From Zestomicrobium sp964482405 (lineage in GTDB: Archaea; Thermoproteota; Thermoprotei_A; Sulfolobales; NBVN01): a stretch of DNA of 46,451 nucleotides. Shown here piece by piece: positions 1 through 8,337 of this stretch (position 1 is its first letter; each line of letters opens with the position of its first letter). A program made the position numbers and the translations under genes. The stretch spans positions 1-46,451 of the forward strand of contig CAYZXH010000010.1 of the NCBI GenBank assembly GCA_964482405.1. The letters are read 5' to 3'. The notes under the pieces were generated by a model, which made no database searches, was not told the DNA's origin, and worked only from the letters and a program-made list of their open reading frames with translations.

Positions 1-49
1 CGCCGCCCTTACGAGGCGGAGGTCCGGGGTTCGAGTCCCCGCGGGCCCA
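1..49 (+). tRNA. tRNA-Val (anticodon UAC), 5' truncated by window edge
   Basis: The 3' part of a tRNA can be folded directly. The anticodon stem is at 3-7/15-19 around the seven-base loop CTTACGA, giving anticodon TAC (valine). A five-base variable loop is at 20-24. The T-arm is at 25-29/37-41 with loop TTCGAGT. The 3' acceptor strand CGGGCCC is at 42-48, followed by discriminator A at 49. CCA is not encoded. The D-arm and 5' acceptor strand lie outside the window. Confidence 0.93.
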
Positions 50-254
50 CTAAACGCGTTAAATAAATTTAACTCATTATGTTAGCCAAAAACAGCGGAG
101 AGTATTAAGGAAGTAACTTCGTTTTAGTAAGATTACCCAAGACGTGACAAGAACTTCCGAAACAAATGAATCTGAATGAGAGATCTTCGGGGTTCATTAG
201 TTGTGTAGATATTGATGTTAGGGATTCCCTCAGCATACCTATGAGGTGAAGTTC

Positions 255-1496
255 TCAACTCAGGGTCTCACGCGTCAGCATCCAAACCACGAATATCGCG
301 GTAAGGGACACGACCAGATGTACTTCTATCGACTGAATTGAACTAATTAGGGGTGCTACCGTTTGAAGTACTGCAGCCGATGAGAACAGCACTACGTTAA
401 GAAAAGCAACAGCAGTTGCTGAGTATCTTGAGTCATAACCTTCTTTAGCCATAGAGGCTACTATAATGTGCAGACCTGACGCCACACCTAGAGTAATTAT
501 CGATGTAATTAGTAGTGATGCGTTACCTATAAGTGATGAGTGAAGCATCAATACCCACGAAGTAGCGGATATTAACGTCGCGATTAGTAGTAATGACTTC
601 CTACGTCTTAAGACTTTGTCGCTTAAGAACCCCGTAACCGGGCACGTCAACGCGAACACAAGCACCAGCACCATCAAGTACTGACTAGATACATCAGCTT
701 TCAAATAGAAAACCTCACTCATGAGTTTCTGACCCCAAGCAGATTGAAAAGATAACACGACGCCGTAAACGCCTGCAGCACCGATGCTAGTACCCCATAT
801 GTGCGGGTCTCTAACCAATTCCCTAATGTGCTTAACAGTACCTCTCACGCCTTCAGAACCCTCAGAACCCACATCATTAGATACAGCAAACACGATCACA
901 GCGATAACGAATGTAAGCACAGCCAGCAAAATTAACGTAATTCTCAACCCAATAACATTTAGCATTACCCTCAACGGGTATGTCGCCAGCAATGCACTGA
1001 AGTTTCCGGCCATCAAAGCGTATGAAGTAAGTCTTCCTTGGAAAGCCTTATCGTAACTTAGAGATGATACTCTCTGATATGATAGGAAGGCCACTGACGC
1101 TGAGAAACCTATGAGAATTCTGCCGATAATTAATGCTGCTGGACTCGCTAACAACATGAGGAGAGTCCCCACACTCAGTATTGTGAAGAACAAGGCACCA
1201 ATCCTCTTAACACCGTAAGTATCTAGCAACACGCCCACGAACAGTTGCGCTATCGTATAGGCGTAATAGTAAGCCGATGATAAGAGGGCGAGCAACACAT
1301 TCGCATTAACGTTATAAAGCTCAGCTATGCTATCTATCTCCACTTTCATAACTCCCGTCATGACTCTGTGGAAGTACACCATGGCATATAATAGGAGAAG
1401 AGACCCTAATAGTGTCTTAGACCCGCTATGTCTCATCGTTGCGACAGCCAAATTTGTAGTAACGGATCCGTATTTAAGCAATGTTTCTGTAGTCAT
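255..1496 (-). CDS. MFS transporter
   Basis: A 413-residue polytopic membrane protein of the major facilitator superfamily, so a secondary carrier in the cytoplasmic membrane; the substrate cannot be told. About twelve hydrophobic helices in two halves are visible. The loop after the second helix has the MFS motif A form (GVLLDTYGVKRIG), and the matching loop of the second half reads GFLSDKVLRRRK. A charged stretch around residues 210-230 (SEGSEGVRG) is the usual central cytoplasmic loop. The start is uncertain: a Met at residue 21 would also leave a complete transporter, and the first 20 residues are weakly hydrophobic. It is transcribed alone, convergent on the tRNA and codirectional with the hydrogenase operon, but 200 bp of repeat-like DNA separates it from hydA. 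Confidence 0.85.
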   Translation of the reverse strand: MTTETLLKYGSVTTNLAVATMRHSGSKTLLGSLLLLYAMVYFHRVMTGVMKVEIDSIAELYNVNANVLLALLSSAYYYAYTIAQLFVGVLLDTYGVKRIGALFFTILSVGTLLMLLASPAALIIGRILIGFSASVAFLSYQRVSSLSYDKAFQGRLTSYALMAGNFSALLATYPLRVMLNVIGLRITLILLAVLTFVIAVIVFAVSNDVGSEGSEGVRGTVKHIRELVRDPHIWGTSIGAAGVYGVVLSFQSAWGQKLMSEVFYLKADVSSQYLMVLVLVFALTCPVTGFLSDKVLRRRKSLLLIATLISATSWVLMLHSSLIGNASLLITSIITLGVASGLHIIVASMAKEGYDSRYSATAVAFLNVVLFSSAAVLQTVAPLISSIQSIEVHLVVSLTAIFVVWMLTRETLS

Positions 1497-1639
1497 ATCC
1501 GCTAATATTTGATATGTACTGGGGAAATAATTAAGTTATTGACAATTGAGAAGAGTAGAGACCTTCTTGGCGCCTTAGAGAGATTTACTCCGAGTACAGC
1601 TTAGGTAGTGGTAATGGACGGGAGACCCGGCCCAGGCTA
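1497..1639. other. Intergenic, upstream part of a repeat-like segment
   Basis: No gene is seen. The stretch leads into the pseudoknot-forming segment at 1640-1715 and includes a small hairpin at about 1617-1629 (GGACGGGAGACCC). A TTGAC pentamer near 1540, of the kind IS200/IS605 elements often use as target, could mark a left end, but I cannot show that. Confidence 0.35.
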
Positions 1640-1715
1640 AACCCTCAGAAAAGGGGATGTAGCCCCAAACCTCCCCGCCATGGGTGAGGGTTCCGCTAAG
1701 GTGGGGAGGAGGTCA
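1640..1715 (+). repeat. Pseudoknot-forming GC-rich palindrome, IS200/IS605-like right end
   Basis: Two interleaved stems can be drawn. AACCCTC at 1640-1646 pairs with GAGGGTT at 1686-1692. CCTCCCCGCC at 1670-1679 pairs with GGTGGGGAGG at 1700-1709 (one G-T). A small GGGG/CCCC hairpin at 1653-1666 sits inside the first stem. The interleaving makes an H-type pseudoknot. The segment ends in GAGGAGGTCA at 1706-1715; the same 3' motif ends related hairpins at 44004-44038 (plus) and 44904-44955 (minus). Such ends are typical of IS200/IS605 family elements and their omega RNAs (family knowledge; no transposase is present here). It overlaps the last codons of the hydrogenase large subunit gene. Confidence 0.55.
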
Positions 1716-3000
1716 CGTATTTTATTTTTAGGAAGTGTGTTGCGCACGAAATACAGGGGTCGTAGTTTCTGATTGTTTGCTCTGCTAGCCACTGAGTTTC
1801 ATCTAGGCTTAGCGTCGCCAGCTTATCGCTTAATGCTAGGAGGTCTTCTTCTATGCTTGCTAAGTTCTGTGAGGTTGGCGGTACTATGTTGGCGTTGATT
1901 ACGTACCCTCTCTCATTTATTTCATATCTATGGTAAAGTATTCCTCTAGGAGCTTCAGTTATCGCCGCACCAACACCTCTCCTCACAACTCCTTCCACGT
2001 ATGGTTGTTGAGGCTCCCTATAACCACTGATTAGCTCCTCTAGTTCTAAGACCGCATGATATACTTCAGCAGCCCTAGCTATTATTGATTGAAAGCTATT
2101 GTGTAGGGGTGCTCCGTAACCGTAAGACTCTACAACACCCCTAACCTCCGGGTCTAGAAGATCGTAATTGTTGTTGTACCTGGCCAGCGGGCCCACCACG
2201 TAGTGACCCCTACCCTTGAGCGCGTACCTAAGGGATGTTGAGTACTTCGCCTGCTCCACGACAAGAATATTCTCGAACTCGTCTTCAGGTACGTTAAGCC
2301 CCTTATTAGAGACCACCCTACCCTCAAGTATCGGGTACTCACCCACACCCCTAAGCGACACGAGCTCCACATCCCTCTTTAAGTCAGGTATAGGTAGCTT
2401 AAGCACCCACTCAAGCAATTCTCTCGCATATTCCCTCACCTCATCCAACCTCTTCAGCAGGGGGAGTAACTCATCCCTACGGATGATTCTGTGGAAGCCC
2501 CCGACCCTGCAGGAGATTGGATGAACAGAACGACCGCCCACAACGCTCATTACCTGATTACCCCACCCCCTAAGCTTCATGCCCTTCCTAACTATATCTG
2601 GGTAATCCCTAGCCATACTCAAAACAGACTCGTAGCCTAGGAAGTCCGGCGCGTGAAGCATGAGGACATGGAGTACGTGGCTCTCGATCCACTCACCTAG
2701 GTATACTATCCTCCTGAGCTTTCTTATTTCCTCAGGCACTTCAACACCTAAAATCTTCTCCAGCGCCCTACTAGAACTCATTATGTAAGCTATAGGACAG
2801 ATACCGCAAATCCTGGCGGTTATGTCGGGCACCTCATAATACTTCCTCCCCCTCAAGAACGCTTCAAAGAATCTCGGGGCCTCGAAAATGCCTACCTCAA
2901 CCTTGGAGACCCTGCCATCACTTAACTCAACGAATAAGTTACCCTCCCCCTCAACTCTAGCTAAGTAATCTACCTTAATGATCTTACTCATACTCCTCAA
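1696..3000 (-). CDS. hydA: Group 3b [NiFe]-hydrogenase, large (alpha) subunit
   Basis: Catalytic subunit of a cytosolic bidirectional NAD(P)-linked hydrogenase of the sulfhydrogenase type. It carries the NiFe(CN)2CO centre and interconverts H2 with protons and electrons. Both cysteine pairs that bind the metal centre are present: RICGICPIAY with C65 and C68, and DPCISCATH with C416 and C419 followed by H422. At 434 residues it matches its Pyrococcus relatives. It is last of a four-gene operon and overlaps hydD by 17 bp; the second Met (residue 4) is an alternative start. The odd part is the tail. In this family the residues after the H of DPCxxCxxH are removed by a maturation endopeptidase. 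Here twelve follow (FLKIKYVTSSPP), and the last five or six plus the TAG stop are encoded by the repeat end at 1696-1715, so the natural C-terminus has been replaced. Confidence 0.95.
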   Translation of the reverse strand: MRSMSKIIKVDYLARVEGEGNLFVELSDGRVSKVEVGIFEAPRFFEAFLRGRKYYEVPDITARICGICPIAYIMSSSRALEKILGVEVPEEIRKLRRIVYLGEWIESHVLHVLMLHAPDFLGYESVLSMARDYPDIVRKGMKLRGWGNQVMSVVGGRSVHPISCRVGGFHRIIRRDELLPLLKRLDEVREYARELLEWVLKLPIPDLKRDVELVSLRGVGEYPILEGRVVSNKGLNVPEDEFENILVVEQAKYSTSLRYALKGRGHYVVGPLARYNNNYDLLDPEVRGVVESYGYGAPLHNSFQSIIARAAEVYHAVLELEELISGYREPQQPYVEGVVRRGVGAAITEAPRGILYHRYEINERGYVINANIVPPTSQNLASIEEDLLALSDKLATLSLDETQWLAEQTIRNYDPCISCATHFLKIKYVTSSPP

Positions 3001-3754
3001 TCACCTTCCTAAACTCTTTAGCCCAATTAGTGAATTGCTTGAAAAGAAGCTGTATTTCTCTAGGCTTGATATTCAGTTCCTTAAAGTGAGTGTTCAGAGC
3101 ATCCGGCTTAGGATCTATCATGGGGCCGTAACAGCCGTAACAACCCCTACCATAAGACGGGCATAGAGCGCCGCAACCACCCATGGTGACAGGCCCTAAA
3201 CACGGAATCCCCTTAGCAACCAAAACGCAGACATTCCCCCTCCTCTTACACTCCACGCAAACAGAATCAACAGGTAGTGTGGGAGGTGTCTTGCCCTTAA
3301 GTAATTGCAGAATGAATGAGAGTAGTTGATCCTTACTGACAGGGCAACCACGTATCTCGTAATCAACCTTAACGTATTTTGAGGGCGGCTCAACATACTT
3401 AAGCACCTCTATCCACTCAGGTCTAGGGTAAACGTATCGTTTATACTCCTCCGTATCAGCCCAGTTACGCAGGGCCTGTATCCCGCCGGAAGTAGCGCAA
3501 GCACCTATAGCTACCAAGACCTTAGACTCCTCCCTAACCTTTTTAATAACCTCGACCTCGTGAGGTGTTGAGATAGAGCCTTCCACGAATGCCACGTCAT
3601 AAGGTCCTGAACCAACAAATCTCCTAGCCTCATAAAATAAAGCAAACTCTATGAAGTCACTCAACTGCAGTAACTCATCCTCTAAATTAAGGAACTGTAG
3701 CTGACACCCATCACAGCTAGAGAACTTATAAACAGCTACCTTCAGCTTCCTCAT
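2984..3754 (-). CDS. hydD: Group 3b [NiFe]-hydrogenase, small (delta) subunit
   Basis: A 256-residue iron-sulfur subunit that passes electrons between the NiFe site in HydA and the flavin module. The N-terminal proximal-cluster motif SSCDGCQ is present, then GACATSGG and GCPVSKD. The cysteine-rich C-terminal half (CVECKRRGNVC, GIPCLGP, GGCGALCP, GCYGCYGP) supplies ligands for further [4Fe-4S] clusters. The start ATG overlaps the hydG stop by 4 bp, so the two are translationally coupled. It has no signal peptide or membrane helix, as expected for a cytosolic group 3b enzyme and unlike membrane-bound uptake hydrogenases. Confidence 0.94.
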   Translation of the reverse strand: MRKLKVAVYKFSSCDGCQLQFLNLEDELLQLSDFIEFALFYEARRFVGSGPYDVAFVEGSISTPHEVEVIKKVREESKVLVAIGACATSGGIQALRNWADTEEYKRYVYPRPEWIEVLKYVEPPSKYVKVDYEIRGCPVSKDQLLSFILQLLKGKTPPTLPVDSVCVECKRRGNVCVLVAKGIPCLGPVTMGGCGALCPSYGRGCYGCYGPMIDPKPDALNTHFKELNIKPREIQLLFKQFTNWAKEFRKVIEEYE

Positions 3755-4590
3755 ATCTGATCAACCCAGAAATACCTACTTATGAACCAGAGAGGGAATA
3801 CAGGGCCGTGCTTACAAACAAAGTATGGACCCATCTGGCAATGACCACATAAGCCGACACCACACTTCATCCTCCTCTCAAGAGAGAGGAAGATCTTGTT
3901 AGTCTTAAATCCCCTCTTAAGTAATTCCTGAACAGCAAACCTCATCATTATCTCAGGACCGCATACGAAGGCATAGGACTCGCCGGGATCCACGTCCACG
4001 TGCTTTATTAAGTTAGTCACGACCCCAACATTACCTCTCCAGCCATCATTAGGTCTATCCACAGTTACGTAGAACTCCGTGTTAGGGATTGACTCATAAT
4101 CACTATACTCATAACTAAACATTAGGTCCTCAGGGGTTCTAGCCCCGTAGAGGATAATCAACTTACCGTACATGCTCCTATTCTTAGCTACCTCCCTTAT
4201 CACAGGTCTTAAGGGAGGTAGACCAATCCCTCCAGCAATCAAGACTATGTTCTTACCGGTCACCACATCCATAGGCCACCCGTTCCCGTAAGGTCCTCTA
4301 AAGCCGATCACGTCACCCTCCTTAAGCAATTCGAAAGTCCTGGTGACGGAACCCACGAACCTAACAGTGTGTGCCACAACCCTCGACTCCACGTCTAAGT
4401 CGCTGACGGAGATCGGGACCTCACCGACTCCGTGAACGTAGAGCATGTTAAACTGGCCCGGCTTAGGTAACTCAACACCGTCAGGTAGCCTCACGTAGTA
4501 CGTCCTAACGTTCCAAGACTCGGTCCTCACACGAGTTATCGTGGCTTTTAAGGGAATTAGCGCTGTCATATACTTACCCACTCTTACCAC
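3751..4590 (-). CDS. hydG: Sulfhydrogenase gamma subunit, FAD/NAD(P)-binding reductase
   Basis: A 279-residue member of the ferredoxin-NADP reductase fold that exchanges electrons with NAD(P)H in the group 3b hydrogenase complex. An N-terminal FAD-binding barrel is followed by a nucleotide-binding half containing VLIAGGIGLPPLRPV and the loop FVCGPEIMMRF. The C-terminal [2Fe-2S] ligand cluster reads CGVGLCGHCQMGP, then a fourth Cys in YFVCKHGPVF. The gene starts 17 bp inside the end of hydB and its stop overlaps hydD, in the gene order beta-gamma-delta-alpha known from Pyrococcus sulfhydrogenase operons. Homology to dihydroorotate dehydrogenase electron-transfer subunits is expected, but the neighbours settle the assignment. 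Confidence 0.93.
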   Translation of the reverse strand: MVRVGKYMTALIPLKATITRVRTESWNVRTYYVRLPDGVELPKPGQFNMLYVHGVGEVPISVSDLDVESRVVAHTVRFVGSVTRTFELLKEGDVIGFRGPYGNGWPMDVVTGKNIVLIAGGIGLPPLRPVIREVAKNRSMYGKLIILYGARTPEDLMFSYEYSDYESIPNTEFYVTVDRPNDGWRGNVGVVTNLIKHVDVDPGESYAFVCGPEIMMRFAVQELLKRGFKTNKIFLSLERRMKCGVGLCGHCQMGPYFVCKHGPVFPLWFISRYFWVDQI

Positions 4591-5659
4591 CTCTTAAAAC
4601 ACTCCTCACTGTCTCCCTCAAATCTATGCCTGTAGGGCACCAAGTAATGCATCTCCCACAACCTACACACCCGAACGTACCGAATTGTTTTACCCAGTAA
4701 GCAAATTTGTGTAGAACGAAATGTCTGTACCTAGCCCATAAATCAGGCCTGAAATGCCCTCCAGCTACCTGACCGTAGGTAAAGTTTAAGCACCCGTCCC
4801 ACACCCTAACCCTCTCCGCGGATCCGTCAATTAATGGGACATCCAGCACGTCGAAGCAGAAGCACGTAGGGCAAACCATGTTACAGTTCGCGCAACCAAG
4901 ACACTTCTCAGTAATTTTCTCATACACCTTAGACTCAATACGTAACTCAAGCTCCTCAGGCAACCCGTTAAGCTCAAACCCTGTTCTAGCTTTCTCGCTG
5001 GCGCTACGCATCGTCGCCTCAAACCTCTCGTACGTGGCATCATCGATGGGTTCTACCTCAAGCAGGTTGAGGAGTTTCAGACCCAACACGCTCCCCGCCT
5101 CTAACACCAACTTATCACCCAGCCTAGTATATGCTAAGTCGAAGGAGTCCCTAGCCCTGGGCCCAGTATTCATGGTACTACAGAAACACGTGTTGCCCGG
5201 GGTGGTGCAGTTCTCCACTATGAGGACTAAGTTCTTCCTGAGGCTCTCATAGTAGTCGTCAACCCCTAAGAGAACCCTGTCAAGCACCTTTATAGAAGCT
5301 AAGTCACAAGGCTTTAAACCAAAAAACGCGAGTCTACGCACCTCACGTACCGGGACAACCACATCCCACCCACTAGAAACCTTAAAGAGTGTTAGATAGG
5401 GCGGGTAAAGAAATTTCTTAGGTGAGTCAGGCCCGTGCCTATAGAAACTACCTCTAACCAAAGAGTATCTGCCAGGACCCTGAACATCCTCCACACCCTG
5501 CGCGAGCTCATCAAAAGAGCTTAATTCCTCTAACCTCAACACACCATCAACTACCTTATATCCTACGACGAAATACCCAGACTTCCTCAACTCATCAAAC
5601 AAAACCCTTAAGCTATCAACTCTCCCCGCGTAAAGACCTGTTAACGACACCCGTATCAC
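4574..5659 (-). CDS. hydB: Sulfhydrogenase beta subunit, 4Fe-4S protein
   Basis: A 361-residue iron-sulfur electron-transfer subunit, similar to subunit A of anaerobic sulfite reductase. In group 3b enzymes of this type it is linked to reduction of sulfur or polysulfide as well as H2/NADPH exchange. Two ferredoxin-like ligand sets lie in the C-terminal half: CLGCANCNMVCPTC and CVGCGRCITWCPTG. A further Cys group (NCTTPGNTCFC) sits near the middle. The start is GTG at 5659, supported by the promoter just upstream. It is the first gene of the operon; hydG overlaps its end. Confidence 0.93.
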   Translation of the reverse strand: MIRVSLTGLYAGRVDSLRVLFDELRKSGYFVVGYKVVDGVLRLEELSSFDELAQGVEDVQGPGRYSLVRGSFYRHGPDSPKKFLYPPYLTLFKVSSGWDVVVPVREVRRLAFFGLKPCDLASIKVLDRVLLGVDDYYESLRKNLVLIVENCTTPGNTCFCSTMNTGPRARDSFDLAYTRLGDKLVLEAGSVLGLKLLNLLEVEPIDDATYERFEATMRSASEKARTGFELNGLPEELELRIESKVYEKITEKCLGCANCNMVCPTCFCFDVLDVPLIDGSAERVRVWDGCLNFTYGQVAGGHFRPDLWARYRHFVLHKFAYWVKQFGTFGCVGCGRCITWCPTGIDLRETVRSVLRGGKSG

Positions 5660-5718
5660 CAGCCCAGGTAATCACGAATCACGCTTAATTCATTAATACA
5701 TTACATACGTTGAAGTCA

Positions 5719-5732
5719 TTTATAAGCTTTAA
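5719..5732 (-). promoter_or_regulatory. Hydrogenase operon promoter (BRE plus TATA)
   Basis: On the minus strand the sequence reads TTAAAGCTTATAAA, a good archaeal BRE/TATA combination about 60 bp before the hydB GTG. Transcription should begin near 5693-5696, giving a leader of about 35 nt. The 263-bp repeat element ends only 8 bp upstream of the BRE, so it has replaced whatever regulatory DNA lay upstream. Confidence 0.65.
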
Positions 5733-5739
5733 CCACACC

Positions 5740-6002
5740 GTTTGTCCCTAGATGTTTATTCTCGTTAGTTTGTTTTTATTTGTTTGTCGCATCTAGGGAC
5801 TTTCTCCTCACTCACTCCTTCATCGATAGCACAACTACTTCTGGGGCGGGGTCATCGGGTATCGGGGTTAACGGCACGGACCCCTTGAGAGTCAGCCTGC
5901 CTAGGCTTGGAGCATCGCTCCCATCACCCAAGCAGACACAAATCATAAACGAAATCAAGACTTATAAACCTAATCCATAATCATCAACTATGAAACAGCC
6001 CC
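5740..6002 (-). mobile_element. 263-bp non-autonomous repeat element, copy A
   Basis: The reverse complement of this stretch is about 90% identical by eye (roughly 20 substitutions and one single-base indel) to 31510-31772. It runs from GGCTGTTTCATAGTTGATG to CATCTAGGGACAAACG. There are no terminal inverted repeats and no clear target duplication. A perfect 11-bp hairpin (GTCCCTAGATG at 5744-5754 with CATCTAGGGAC at 5790-5800) marks one end, and short hairpins lie in a GC-rich core between A/T-rich flanks. This fits a palindrome-associated, IS200/IS605-like MITE; no transposase is encoded. It sits between the rad50 stop (14 bp away) and the hydB promoter. A 66-codon open frame (5780-5980, plus strand) is also open in the other copy, but its coding status is doubtful. 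Confidence 0.85.
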
Positions 6003-6015
6003 ATTAGCAAGGAAG

Positions 6016-8337
6016 TCAATACTTCGAGATCAAGTTATAGATATAGTCCTTATAGCTCTGGAAATCCGTGTTTTCCTCCCCCACCACGCATTCCTCGTAA
6101 TCAACTGTTGTCTCATTCCTTGAGCGATCTATAGAGAGCCTTATCCTGCAATCACCTACTTCAAGCAGTCTCTCGTCATGAGTCACAAGTAGTACCTGAG
6201 CCCTACCTAGGTTACTCCCTATAGACTCTATCAACTCCCTCAACTTCTCAACCCTCTCGGGACTGAAGCCTAGCGTGGGCTCATCTAATATTAAGACGGA
6301 ATCCCTCAACTCCCTATTCAAGTCCCTCACAACCCTATTCAAAGCCAGCCTATACGCAAGCCCTAAAGCAGTTAATTGAGCGCCGCTAGGCTGTGAGATC
6401 TCGCGTTCGCCGAGTGTGCTAACCCTAACCCTTACGGAGGGCTTGAAATCGCTTACTGAAGCCTCAACCAGTTCCTGATCCTCAAGAAGCTTAATAAAGT
6501 ATTCTTGGAAATACTCGTTAAACCTCTCGTGCGCTATGCCGCGCACAGTATTCTCTATAGCCTCGACACCCTTGTAAATATGGTTGAGTAGGCAATCCCT
6601 GATCTTAGCTAGGAAGGAAGCCCTCAACTCAAGCTTCCTTAACTCCTCACTCAACTCACTATACTCCTCCAACCTCTTCTCCAGATTATTTATTTGCTCG
6701 GATACCTCACCTAACTCCTTACTACGAGCGACTTCCTCCTCCTTAATCTTCCCTAACCTCACCCTCAACTCCTCAACCCTCTTACTCATCTTACCGTACT
6801 CTTCCTCACAAACCCTAAGCTCCTCCAAGACCTTAGGTTTCTCCGTGACCTCCTGCTCAAGCTTGGAGATCTCGTCATGGAGTTCCTTAACCTGACTTAT
6901 CTTGGTGATGACGACGTCCACCTCCCTAAGCTCCCTCAAGACCTCGTCAAACCGCTTACTCAACTCATTCCTCATCGCCTTAACATCCTCTTTCTCTACG
7001 GAGAGCTTGAGTTGAAGAGACCTCCCAGACCAGAGCTCCTTAACCAAAGGCACTATCTTCATAGCTACCTCACGCACCTCACTAATCTTCCCCCTAATTA
7101 ACTCCTCGCCGTGCTCGCGAGTAATCGACTGCCTACACAGCGGGCACACGCCCTGAGCCACGACGCTCCTCATCTCCAGAACTTCATTCCAAGCCTCCCT
7201 AACCCTGCTCTTCAGGTTCTCTGCCTCCGTCTCCAGCCTGAGCACGCGCTCTAGAACACTCCTCTCGTTAACCTCAATCCTTCTCAGCACCTCATCTAAT
7301 TCCTCAAGCTTCTTAACTATGTTAGAACGCTCACCCTCCAAACCCAACTTACGTGTCTGGAGCTCATTAACGAGTTTGTCGACATCCCCGACACTACTCA
7401 AGCCTACCTCTAATAAGATCTTACTGAGTTTCTCCCGCTTACTCACCAACTCCTTCTCTTTCTCGTTAATCACTTTAATCTTGTTCTTTAACTCACCCAT
7501 CCTAACACTCAGCTTATTTAACTTAACACTCAGCTCCTCCTTCTCAGCTTCTAGCGAGTCACGAAGCTTACGTAACTCGCCTAATTTCTTATCTAGCTCT
7601 TCACGCCTACCCCTTAACTCACCTAGCTTAGCCCTCACCTCATTCACGTTAATCTTTTCTAGAGTCTTCCTACGATCTTCAATCATTTTATTGATATTGT
7701 AGAGCTCACTGCCGATTACTGAGTTCTTACCCTTAGCGATTTTCTCGATGTTGTTCAATATAACCATATATCTCTCTAACCCTAAAACCCTATCAACCAA
7801 TTCTCTCCTCTGCTTATCGTCTAGAGTTAAGGTCTGGTGTATGTTGAATTGAGGGACGTACATGACATTACTGAATATGTAGGTGTTCCTGCCTTTCCTC
7901 GGATCCTCTCTCAAGCCAAGCACCTCAAGTATTTTCTCGGTGAGATCTTCTGAGGAGTAGTTACTGCTTGACTCAACCTTGAGCGACTCGTCAGCACGGC
8001 TAAGTATCGTTATCTTCCCTCCCCTATCCCCGTTAAGTCTTCTCTCAATCAGTACCAGCTTACCCCTATGATTTAGGAGGACCTTAACCATCGCTGAGGA
8101 CGCGCCAACCCTAAGCAAATCGTCTTTGTAGGGGCTCACAAACCCTATGAACGGGTCGTTCCCCTTCTGACCCCTCGGCAGACCAAATAACGCGTAGTTA
8201 ATGCCGAGTAGTATGGAGGTCTTCCCAGTCCCGTTATCGCCGTAAATGACCGTGGTCCCGAACTGGGGGAAGACTATCGTCTTATCAACATAACTCCTGA
8301 TATTCCTTAACCTAACTCCCAGAATCCTCGTCCTCAC
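6016..8337 (-). CDS. rad50: DNA double-strand break repair ATPase Rad50
   Basis: An SMC-like ABC ATPase of 773 residues that works with Mre11 to tether and process broken DNA ends. Walker A GDNGTGKTS is at residues 33-41. A long heptad-rich coiled coil is interrupted by the zinc hook CPLC at 398-401, through which two Rad50 molecules join. The C-terminal lobe has the signature-type sequence SQPSGAQ, Walker B LILDEP at 682-687, and the switch histidine in LLVTHDE near 720. It is the last gene of the mre11-nurA-herA-rad50 operon, overlapping herA by 26 bp. It is somewhat shorter than the Pyrococcus and Sulfolobus proteins, through shorter coils rather than a missing domain. Confidence 0.96.
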   Translation of the reverse strand: MRTRILGVRLRNIRSYVDKTIVFPQFGTTVIYGDNGTGKTSILLGINYALFGLPRGQKGNDPFIGFVSPYKDDLLRVGASSAMVKVLLNHRGKLVLIERRLNGDRGGKITILSRADESLKVESSSNYSSEDLTEKILEVLGLREDPRKGRNTYIFSNVMYVPQFNIHQTLTLDDKQRRELVDRVLGLERYMVILNNIEKIAKGKNSVIGSELYNINKMIEDRRKTLEKINVNEVRAKLGELRGRREELDKKLGELRKLRDSLEAEKEELSVKLNKLSVRMGELKNKIKVINEKEKELVSKREKLSKILLEVGLSSVGDVDKLVNELQTRKLGLEGERSNIVKKLEELDEVLRRIEVNERSVLERVLRLETEAENLKSRVREAWNEVLEMRSVVAQGVCPLCRQSITREHGEELIRGKISEVREVAMKIVPLVKELWSGRSLQLKLSVEKEDVKAMRNELSKRFDEVLRELREVDVVITKISQVKELHDEISKLEQEVTEKPKVLEELRVCEEEYGKMSKRVEELRVRLGKIKEEEVARSKELGEVSEQINNLEKRLEEYSELSEELRKLELRASFLAKIRDCLLNHIYKGVEAIENTVRGIAHERFNEYFQEYFIKLLEDQELVEASVSDFKPSVRVRVSTLGEREISQPSGAQLTALGLAYRLALNRVVRDLNRELRDSVLILDEPTLGFSPERVEKLRELIESIGSNLGRAQVLLVTHDERLLEVGDCRIRLSIDRSRNETTVDYEECVVGEENTDFQSYKDYIYNLISKY

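Noticed and set aside
1..254. Integration site at the tRNA-Val 3' end
   Set aside because: No repeat of the tRNA 3' sequence, integrase or element-like genes are seen downstream.
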